A stretch of DNA of 15,446 bases from JBDKGD01 sp964513095 (GTDB lineage: Bacteria; Patescibacteriota; Minisyncoccia; UBA6257; 2-01-FULL-56-20): contig CAZELH010000017.1 of the NCBI GenBank assembly GCA_964513095.1, positions 1 through 15,446 on the forward strand, given 5' to 3'. The number at the start of each line of letters is the position of its first letter. The first letter of the stretch is position 1. Under the pieces are notes generated by a model. The model did no database searches and was not told the origin of the DNA. It saw only the letters and a list, made by a program, of their open reading frames with translations. Below, piece by piece: positions 6,790-12,091 of this stretch. A program made the position numbers and the translations under genes.

Positions 6790-8432
6790 TCGCCCATCCC
6801 CGGCATTCCTCCTGCCATACCGCCAGCATTTTCTTTCTTTTCTGGAATATCGGTAACAGCCGCACCAACCGTCAAATAAGTACTAGCAACTGATATTGCG
6901 TTAATAAAGGCGGTCTTCGTAACTTTCAACGGATCAATAATTCCTGCTTCCTTCAAATTTTCCAAATTATTTGATTTCGCGTTAAATCCAAACCACATAT
7001 CTGAATTACCTGTTTTCGCACGGCGCAATTCATCCACCTTGCTCTGAGATTCACCACTGTTAGCAATAATCGCCGTAATCGGAGCCTCCAACGCTCGGCG
7101 CAAAATACGATCAGCAGCATCAGACACCGTTTTCACCTCACTCTTTGGACTCCCACGACCGATAAGCACGTTAAATAACGCCATACCACCTCCGGGGACA
7201 ATACCCTCTTCCATAGCAGCTCGCGTCGCCGCAATCGCATCTTCCACTCGCTGTTTCAATTCTTTTTGCGCGGATTCAGTCGGAGCACCAACTTTCACCA
7301 CTGCTACACCATCGGATAACTTGCCCAATCGCTTCTGCAAATTTTCTCGCTCATACTCCGAATCAGTTTTTTTGATTTGAGCTTCTATGTGTTGCATACG
7401 CTTTTCAATAGCGGAACGATCTCCCTTGCCTCCCACAATCGTCGTGTTGTCTTTTGTAGAAACAACGCGCGTCGCAGATCCCAAATCCTCCAAGCCAACA
7501 GAATCGATTTTACGACCAACATCATCGGAGATAAATTGTGCACCCGTAACAATAGCGATGTCCTGCAACATTTCCTTGCGACGATCACCAAACCCCGGTG
7601 CCTTCACTGCCAACACCGTAAATACTCCCCGCAATTTGTTGACGATAAGGGTCGTTAACGCCTCTCCATCAACATCTTCCGCCACAATCACCAATTCTTT
7701 TTTACCGGCCTGCACCAACTTTTCCAGTAACGGCAATAATTCAGCGATAGAAGAAACTTTCTTATCAGTTACCAAAATATGAGGACTCTCCAACATCGCC
7801 TCCATTCGCTCTTGATTTGTAACCATGTACTGAGAAACGTATCCGCGATCAAATTGCATACCCTCAACAATCTCGTAGGAATTACCAATAGTGTTTGAGT
7901 CTTCAACGGTTACCACTCCCTGCTTTCCTACTTTTTCCATTACTTTTGCAATCAATTCTCCAATTTCATGATCTTTGGCAGAAAGAGTGGCAACTTCCTG
8001 CACTTTCTTCATATCGTTAATAACCTCCTTTTGAGTCTCCAAGTGGGCAATCACGTCTTGTGACCCGATTTTTAACTCTTCAGCCAACTGAATCACGTTA
8101 AATCCGCGATCGGCAATCAGTTTTTCACCTTCATCAATCATTGCTTGCGACAACACCACCGACGTCGTCGTACCATCACCAACATTATCATTAGTTTTAT
8201 CAGCCGCCTGTTTAATAAATTCAGCTCCTAAATTTTCATACTTATCAGCCAACGTAATTTCTTTGGCTACTGTTACACCATCAAATGTTACCTGTGGCGC
8301 CCCATAACTTTTTTCCACCACCACCGCTCGTCCACGAGGACCAAGCGTCATTTTCACTGCTTCTGCCAACTTGTCGATCCCCTTTTTCATAGAGGTTCGA
8401 GCTTGTTCATTAAATAAAATTTGTTTTGCCAT
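6783..8432 (-). CDS. groEL: Chaperonin GroEL (Hsp60)
   Basis: GroEL forms the ATP-driven folding chamber of the cytoplasm with GroES. The protein is 549 aa from the ATG at 8432, where MAKQILFNEQART is the family N-terminus; nine extra upstream residues (from 8459) are rejected. Nucleotide-binding motifs are present: TLGPRGR near 30-36, and GDGTTT near 86-91 with its catalytic Asp. The apical-domain segments and the PGGGMALF block follow the family order. The C-terminus ends GGMAGGMPGMGDY, the usual GGM tail. It begins 16 nt after the groES stop and has no SD. It shares the CIRCE-controlled promoter upstream of groES. Confidence 0.98.
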   Translation of the reverse strand: MAKQILFNEQARTSMKKGIDKLAEAVKMTLGPRGRAVVVEKSYGAPQVTFDGVTVAKEITLADKYENLGAEFIKQAADKTNDNVGDGTTTSVVLSQAMIDEGEKLIADRGFNVIQLAEELKIGSQDVIAHLETQKEVINDMKKVQEVATLSAKDHEIGELIAKVMEKVGKQGVVTVEDSNTIGNSYEIVEGMQFDRGYVSQYMVTNQERMEAMLESPHILVTDKKVSSIAELLPLLEKLVQAGKKELVIVAEDVDGEALTTLIVNKLRGVFTVLAVKAPGFGDRRKEMLQDIAIVTGAQFISDDVGRKIDSVGLEDLGSATRVVSTKDNTTIVGGKGDRSAIEKRMQHIEAQIKKTDSEYERENLQKRLGKLSDGVAVVKVGAPTESAQKELKQRVEDAIAATRAAMEEGIVPGGGMALFNVLIGRGSPKSEVKTVSDAADRILRRALEAPITAIIANSGESQSKVDELRRAKTGNSDMWFGFNAKSNNLENLKEAGIIDPLKVTKTAFINAISVASTYLTVGAAVTDIPEKKENAGGMAGGMPGMGDY

Positions 8433-8448
8433 AAAAGTAGTAAAAGAG

Positions 8449-8739
8449 TTATTCGACAATTGCTAAAATATCCGAATCTTCCGCGATGAGATATTTTACA
8501 CCCTCAATCTCAACCTCATCGGGTCCGTATTTTTTGAAAATAACCATTGCGCCAACAGGTATATTGAGTGGCATAACTGTTCCCTGTTCACTCACTTTTC
8601 CAGGACCAACAGCAATAACCTTGCCCTGCATTGGTTTTTCCTGTGACGCGGTATCGGGAATGTAGATACCTGACTTCGTCATCTTTTCTTGTTGTACTGA
8701 CTCAATAATTAAATGATTGGATAATGGAGTAAGTTTCAT
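8449..8739 (-). CDS. groES: Co-chaperonin GroES (Hsp10)
   Basis: GroES is the seven-fold lid of the GroEL chamber. The protein is 96 aa, a normal length. It starts MKLTPLSNHLIIE. The mobile loop that binds GroEL is EKMTKSGIYIPDTA (about 18-31), and the conserved GKVIAVGPGK is at about 39-48. The block V.IFKKYG..EVEIEGVKYLI and the tail DILAIVE complete the fold. It is the first gene of groES-groEL. Its mRNA leader is unusually long for this window, about 115 nt from the predicted start site. That leader holds half of the CIRCE and a palindromic repeat, but no SD. Confidence 0.97.
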   Translation of the reverse strand: MKLTPLSNHLIIESVQQEKMTKSGIYIPDTASQEKPMQGKVIAVGPGKVSEQGTVMPLNIPVGAMVIFKKYGPDEVEIEGVKYLIAEDSDILAIVE

Positions 8740-8763
8740 ACTGTATAGAAATAAAAAATTGTG

Positions 8764-8825
8764 AATCGTAAAAGCTAAGCCATAGTTTTAGCAAAAACTA
8801 GTAGACAGGTTTAGGTTTTACGATT
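8764..8825. other. Large inverted repeat in the groES leader
   Basis: The 18-nt arms 8764-8781 and 8808-8825 pair at 16 of 18 positions and enclose the palindromic repeat copy B. In the groES mRNA this forms a long hairpin ending 24 nt before the ATG. Its far arm overlaps the edge of the CIRCE by two bases. Confidence 0.7.
8776..8814. repeat. Dispersed palindromic repeat, copy B (inner part only)
   Basis: These 39 bases align without gaps to 2171-2209 of copy A. There are 30 identities, and all 9 differences are transitions. The central hairpin (TAGTTTT/AAAACTA) is intact. Confidence 0.7.
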
Positions 8826-8862
8826 GGTATTAGCACTCTCGACTAAAGAATGCTAATACCAA
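8824..8862. promoter_or_regulatory. CIRCE operator (HrcA binding site)
   Basis: TTAGCACTC (8830-8838), a 9-bp spacer and GAATGCTAA (8848-8856) differ from the CIRCE consensus only by A for G in the right half. The symmetry extends outward as TTGGTA/TACCAA, giving 15-bp arms with one mismatch. It sits at the predicted transcription start of groES, so bound HrcA would block initiation. hrcA itself is not in the window. Confidence 0.93.
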
Positions 8863-8890
8863 TACTATGGCGTCGCACACCCAGTGTCAA
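8862..8890 (-). promoter_or_regulatory. groES-groEL promoter
   Basis: On the minus strand TTGACA (8885-8890) and TAGTAT (8862-8867) are 17 bp apart. The -10 abuts the CIRCE. Confidence 0.88.
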
Positions 8891-8925
8891 GAATTATGCG
8901 AGATATAAAAGAGACGAAAAAATCT

Positions 8926-8954
8926 TTGACACAAAAACAAAAATATACGATAGT
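8926..8954 (+). promoter_or_regulatory. Promoter of the 80-aa gene, divergent from groES
   Basis: TTGACA (8926-8931), 17 bp, then GATAGT (8949-8954). The leader is about 75 nt and ends with the SD AGGAG (9021-9025), 9 nt before the ATG. The two divergent -35 boxes are 35 bp apart. Confidence 0.65.
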
Positions 8955-9034
8955 ACTATTTAGCTGAATATCGATTTCCCATTAAAAAATGGTGAATCGC
9001 GACCTATCTTGTTTTCAAAAAGGAGCTCCCCGCC

Positions 9035-9277
9035 ATGACAGCCGAAGCAACCACAACCACCAAAACACCGCGCGAAAAAGAATTGGAAAACGTTGTCGAA
9101 AAATCGACCTCGCTACAACAAGGCGAGAAAAAAGCATTTCCAGTGCCAAGAAAAAAATTCAGCACCGGAGAGTTGATGCTGGCGCAACAGGAACTACAAG
9201 CGAAACGAAAGGATGTTGCCATTCATCTGTCACAAGAAGGCCCGCACATCATTGTGGCCTGTTTGGAGAAAAAATAA
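9035..9277 (+). CDS. Hypothetical 80-aa protein, divergent from groES
   Basis: I do not recognise this small, highly charged protein. The first 35 residues are Thr-, Glu- and Lys-rich (MTAEATTTTKTPREKELENV) and probably disordered or helical. The middle (FSTGELMLAQQELQAKRKD, about 42-60) looks like a helix, and the end (VAIHLSQEGPHIIVACLEKK) like a pair of strands. It has no membrane segment or metal motif. The start is fixed by the SD AGGAG at 9021-9025 and backed by a TTGACA-type promoter and a clear terminator. It diverges from the heat-shock operon. However, the CIRCE is more than 60 bp from its -35, so heat control is not evident. Confidence 0.7.
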   Translation: MTAEATTTTKTPREKELENVVEKSTSLQQGEKKAFPVPRKKFSTGELMLAQQELQAKRKDVAIHLSQEGPHIIVACLEKK

Positions 9278-9301
9278 CGTCTCCGCTCCCCTCACCAATC
9301 C

Positions 9302-9336
9302 AAAACCACCGGCGAACCAATCGCCCGTGGTTTTTT
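9302..9336 (+). terminator. Terminator of the 80-aa gene
   Basis: AAAACCAC-C-GGCGA (9302-9315) pairs with TCGCC-C-GTGGTTTT (9321-9334) with one C-C mismatch around the loop ACCAA, and ends in six T. It starts 24 nt after the stop. Confidence 0.88.
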
Positions 9337-9354
9337 ATTACTTTCTCATGCCAT

Positions 9355-9384
9355 AGCCCTGCCTACCGGCAGGCAGGTTTAGCG
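9355..9384. repeat. Dispersed palindromic repeat, copy C (short form)
   Basis: It matches copy A (2150-2164 joined to 2197-2211) at 29 of 30 positions but lacks A's 32-nt centre. The core is the near-palindrome CCTGCCTACCGGCAGGCAGG. It lies between the terminator of the 80-aa gene and the trxB 3' end. Confidence 0.8.
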
Positions 9385-9396
9385 TAGGATGAGTGG

Positions 9397-9413
9397 CTAA
9401 TTACTAGATTTTA
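9397..9413 (-). repeat. Seven-base-spaced stop triplets at the trxB 3' end
   Basis: On the minus strand the trxB TAA (9411-9413) is followed 7 nt later by TAG (9404-9406) and again 7 nt later by TAG (9397-9399), one stop in each frame. Contains the 11-mer TAGTAATTAGC, also found at 10455-10465 and 12069-12079. Confidence 0.65.
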
Positions 9414-10340
9414 CTTGCCTTTGTGCACCTTCGCCTCAATCGTCAGTATCGCCTTCACCGCATCACCCGCTGAAATGTTGTTTTGTTTGTACAACACATC
9501 GCTCACGTCACCCGCCGCAAAAATAGCAGGGTCCGATGTCGCTTGTGTTTTATGATCCACAATCACCTCACCAAAAGAATTAAGTTCAACAACACCTTTT
9601 ACAATGTCGGAATTGGGAACTGCTCCAATTTCCACAAAGACACCCGAAACCGCAAGGGTGCTTTTTTCCTTGGTTTGTGAATTTTCAATAATAACCTCAG
9701 ACACCGACGTCTCTCCATGAATCTCCGTAATGGAAGAATTATAAATAACAGACACTGCTGGATGCGCTTTTATTTTTTCCTGTGTTACCGGATCACCTCG
9801 AAACGAATCACCGCGCAATAATACGTAAATTTTTGAAGCGTAATGGAACAAATCAACCACTGCTTCCAACGCCGAATTTCCACCCCCAACCACCACCACC
9901 TCCTTTCCCTTAAAAAGCGGAGCATCGCAGGTTGCACAATACACCACCCCATGTCCATCAAGTTCTTTTTCACCAGGAACATCCAATTTTCGACGTCGAC
10001 TCCCCATTGCCAGAAACACAAATCGAGTTGAAATGCTCTTTCCCTCGCGCGTAGAAAGCACAAACGTTCCATCTGACTGCTTAGAAAGTGCTGTCACGAT
10101 ATCACCCTCCATAATATGAACGTCTTCTGGGTAACTCTTCACGTGGGTTTCAAACTTCTTTGCCAAATCAAATCCCGAGATACTCGGCTCGCCAATCCAA
10201 TTTTGAATATCCATTGAGGTAATAGACTGCCCGCCAAAACTATCGGTGATAAGGAGTGTCTTTAATTTTTTTCGTGCCGCGTACACGCCGGCCGCGCATC
10301 CAGCAGGTCCCGCTCCAATAATAACAAGATCGTATATCAT
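9411..10340 (-). CDS. trxB: Thioredoxin reductase-like flavoprotein
   Basis: The protein is 309 aa from the ATG at 10340, chosen because MIYDLVIIGAGPAG is the family start; an ATG at 10355 adds five residues. The FAD-binding GAGPAG is at 9-14. The redox-active pair is CATC (C135, C138) within VVYCATCDAPLFKG. The second nucleotide site GGGNSALEA is at about 152-160, and FAAGD near the C-terminus closes the FAD site. The family's HRRxxxR motif, which reads the NADPH 2'-phosphate, is altered here to L-R-G-xxx-R (about 175-181). NADPH preference is therefore uncertain. No thioredoxin gene is seen nearby, but a DsbA-like oxidoreductase lies just upstream. A possible -10 (TATGAT) lies 10 nt before the ATG; no SD is seen. 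Confidence 0.92.
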   Translation of the reverse strand: MIYDLVIIGAGPAGCAAGVYAARKKLKTLLITDSFGGQSITSMDIQNWIGEPSISGFDLAKKFETHVKSYPEDVHIMEGDIVTALSKQSDGTFVLSTREGKSISTRFVFLAMGSRRRKLDVPGEKELDGHGVVYCATCDAPLFKGKEVVVVGGGNSALEAVVDLFHYASKIYVLLRGDSFRGDPVTQEKIKAHPAVSVIYNSSITEIHGETSVSEVIIENSQTKEKSTLAVSGVFVEIGAVPNSDIVKGVVELNSFGEVIVDHKTQATSDPAIFAAGDVSDVLYKQNNISAGDAVKAILTIEAKVHKGK

Positions 10341-10379
10341 AGTGATTTTCATCATAGCACACCCGTCAAGAATAAAACC

Positions 10380-10409
10380 AAAAAACCACCCTCTTACGGA
10401 TGGTTTTTT
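10380..10409 (-). terminator. Terminator downstream of the DsbA-like gene
   Basis: AAAAAACCA (10380-10388) pairs with TGGTTTTTT (10401-10409). An inner CC/GG pairing adds to the stem and T-runs lie on both sides. It separates the DsbA-like gene from trxB. Confidence 0.85.
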
Positions 10410-10434
10410 GCTGTTGTTATTCTTCTTCTCTTTT

Positions 10435-10465
10435 CTAAACCCTATATCCTATTGGCTAATTACTA
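10435..10465 (-). repeat. Five TAG triplets at exact 7-nt spacing from the DsbA-like stop codon
   Basis: On the minus strand TAG occurs at 10463-10465 (the gene's stop), 10456-10458, 10449-10451, 10442-10444 and 10435-10437. The four bases between them vary. Because 7 is not a multiple of 3, all frames are closed. Confidence 0.75.
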
Positions 10466-11236
10466 CTTCTTCAACGCCTCATCAATAACCTGCTTAAACG
10501 TTTCAAACGGATATGCCCCTTCAAATTTCTGACCGTTCACATACACGGTTGGCGTTGAGCGAACACCGGCAGATTGTGCCGAAGCAGTATCTTTCTTTAC
10601 CTGATCCGCATACTTCCCCGAAGAAAGGCACTGGCTAAACGCATCGCCATCTAATCCTTTATTTTTTGCTAAAGAAACAAGCGCCGCATTGGTAATGTTG
10701 CCATTATTTTCCTGTCCATCGGTTTCTTCAAGGAGATATAATCCGTCATGAAAATCCCAAAATTTCTTCTGATCTTTCGCACACTCTGCGCCTTCTGCCG
10801 CAAGCAACGATTCAGGACCCAAGAATTGAAATCCGCGAAACACCATCTTCACTTTTCCTGTTTTTATGTAATTTTCACGAATAGCAGGCTCTGTTTCTTT
10901 AAAAAATTTCACACAAAAAGGACACTGGTAATCACCGTATTCAATGATAGAGATGGGGGCATTGGCATCACCAAGCACCACATCGCGGTCATTGCCTGCT
11001 GGAGCAGTACCAGGAACACCTCCGTTGGCACCAGTGGTATCTCCAACATTAGCGGTTTGCGCGGGAGTACGAGTAAATCGAACCGATGCGAAAATAATCG
11101 CTGAAGAAAGTAAAATAGCTGCCGCCAAAATACTAATCGGCAAAAGTCTCGCACCCGACATCCAGCCAGAATCAGTATTGTCGATCTTATTTTGCACCAA
11201 GATAATATCTTCTCCGTTTTCGTGTTTGGTATTCAT
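10463..11236 (-). CDS. Membrane-anchored DsbA-like thiol-disulfide oxidoreductase
   Basis: This 257-aa protein has a charged cytoplasmic N-terminus and one helix at about 31-52. A Gly/Thr/Pro linker covers about 55-82. The rest is a DsbA/DsbG-like thioredoxin-fold domain on the outer side of the membrane. The active site CPFC (C105, C108) sits in EYGDYQCPFC, and the cis-proline loop is RSTPTVYVNG with P229. Two further cysteines (C152, C203) could form a structural disulfide. It probably makes or shuffles disulfides in exported proteins; the redox direction cannot be read from the motif alone. No DsbB or VKOR partner is in the window. The ATG at 11236 lies 9 nt after a -10 hexamer, and no SD is present. 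Confidence 0.92.
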   Translation of the reverse strand: MNTKHENGEDIILVQNKIDNTDSGWMSGARLLPISILAAAILLSSAIIFASVRFTRTPAQTANVGDTTGANGGVPGTAPAGNDRDVVLGDANAPISIIEYGDYQCPFCVKFFKETEPAIRENYIKTGKVKMVFRGFQFLGPESLLAAEGAECAKDQKKFWDFHDGLYLLEETDGQENNGNITNAALVSLAKNKGLDGDAFSQCLSSGKYADQVKKDTASAQSAGVRSTPTVYVNGQKFEGAYPFETFKQVIDEALKK

Positions 11237-11245
11237 ATACCAGTA

Positions 11246-11273
11246 ATTCTAAGGTATTACTTGAGGTCGTCAA
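11246..11273 (-). promoter_or_regulatory. Promoter of the DsbA-like gene, near-leaderless
   Basis: On the minus strand TTGACG (11268-11273), 16 bp, then TAGAAT (11246-11251). The -10 ends 9 nt before the ATG. The palindrome TGGTAT-ATGA-ATACCA spans the start codon. Confidence 0.65.
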
Positions 11274-11276
11274 GAT

Positions 11277-11309
11277 AAAAAAATCGCCCACACAAGTAGC
11301 TATGAGCGA
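11277..11309 (-). terminator. Terminator of the 187-aa gene
   Basis: On the minus strand TCGCTCATA pairs with TGTGGGCGA (with G-T pairs) across 11284-11309 and is followed by seven T (11277-11283). A second small hairpin at 11311-11330 includes the gene's TGA stop. Confidence 0.75.
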
Positions 11310-11327
11310 ATGAGAAGAAATTTTCTC

Positions 11328-11891
11328 TCAAAAAGAGGGGGATATTTCCGGAGCAGTAAACCAATAAATTAAATGCTTCTCAGCAATTTCTCGATAGCTA
11401 TCCATATCAGCAATAAAAATCCGATTTGGTCGTATCGAAACACTAGAATCATTCACGACACACAAAGCCAACTCAGCGACGACACCAAACCGATCAATCG
11501 AAAAAGGAATCGCCACAAAATGCTTTTTGCCATCGAAAAATGTTTTCTTGTCATCACACAAACACATTGCTAATCCAAAAAAACATTCGCGAAGAGTAAA
11601 AACTTTTCTCTTGAGTTTGGTTGCTTTATTAACAACACTATTCCATTGCAACGCTCCCGGCAACGCCTTTAACTGCATTAATGGAACAGGGGAAGAATGG
11701 GGATTTGCGTTAAACCAGAAAGAAAGCACACTAAGCATCTGTTTATTTTCACTCTCAGAAACCCATGCTCCCGACGGAGTTGAAAACTCAATGTGTAAAA
11801 TTTTACTCAAGACGGTAAAAAATGGTTCGTGAATAACCGGTACATCACGCAAACTCGCAAATCGAGCATCAGGATATGATAAAAAACTCAT
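11328..11891 (-). CDS. Hypothetical 187-aa protein with its own promoter, SD and terminator
   Basis: I do not recognise this 187-aa protein. It starts MSFLSYPDARFASLRDVP. It has mixed helix and strand character and several cysteines around 106-112 and near 144. A strand-like stretch KKHFVAIPFSIDRFGVVAELALCVV is followed by RPNRIFIADMDSY. There is no signal peptide or membrane helix. The ATG at 11891 is preferred because the SD GGAGG (11897-11901) lies 5 nt upstream; starting at 11909 would place the SD inside the gene. A U-tract terminator follows, so the unit looks monocistronic. The SD context GCGGAGG is the same as for the 121-aa gene, though the proteins show no similarity I can see by eye. 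Confidence 0.75.
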   Translation of the reverse strand: MSFLSYPDARFASLRDVPVIHEPFFTVLSKILHIEFSTPSGAWVSESENKQMLSVLSFWFNANPHSSPVPLMQLKALPGALQWNSVVNKATKLKRKVFTLRECFFGLAMCLCDDKKTFFDGKKHFVAIPFSIDRFGVVAELALCVVNDSSVSIRPNRIFIADMDSYREIAEKHLIYWFTAPEISPSF

Positions 11892-11953
11892 AAAAACCTC
11901 CGCTTTCAAAAAACAAATGAAGAAAATTTAAGATTAAAAAGAACGCTACTCGT

Positions 11954-11982
11954 ACCATACCCAGATTTATTGACAAAATCAA
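11954..11982 (-). promoter_or_regulatory. Candidate promoter of the 187-aa gene
   Basis: On the minus strand TTGATT (11977-11982), 17 bp, then TATGGT (11954-11959). Both are 4-of-6 matches. The leader would be about 55 nt, ending in GGAGG. Confidence 0.4.
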
Positions 11983-12055
11983 CCATAGTGCGGTAAAGGT
12001 GTAAGGTTGACCATATATATCTATAACTAAAAATCATCTCAGATTTTTTTATCAA

Positions 12056-12090
12056 CTATACGCTATACGCTAATTACTATATGCTAATTT
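12056..12090. repeat. Five-unit heptad array abutting the uvrB start
   Basis: Five consecutive 7-mers begin with CTA: CTATACG twice, then CTAATTA, CTATATG and CTAATTT. One base then precedes the uvrB ATG. Read on the minus strand, this places TAG every 7 nt, as at the DsbA-like 3' end. Confidence 0.75.
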
Positions 12091-12091
12091 C

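Noticed and set aside
9302..9384. CRISPR array or phage attachment site from the clustered palindromes
   Set aside because: There is one terminator and one short repeat copy, with no regular spacers, no cas genes and no integrase.
8989..9387. 132-aa plus-strand ORF overlapping the 80-aa gene
   Set aside because: It runs through the terminator and palindromic repeat C. The 80-aa frame has the properly placed SD.
10364..10369. TTGACG upstream of trxB as a -35 element
   Set aside because: It lies only 7 bp from the TATGAT candidate -10 and 22 bp from the next possible one, so neither spacing is workable.
11970..11992. Plus-strand TTGACA at 11970-11975 as the uvrB promoter
   Set aside because: No acceptable -10 is found 16-18 bp downstream, and it lies over 100 bp from the ATG.
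12029..12050. AT-only hairpin with T-run upstream of uvrB as a terminator
   Set aside because: The stem is only AAAAATC/GATTTTT with almost no GC, and no plus-strand gene precedes it.
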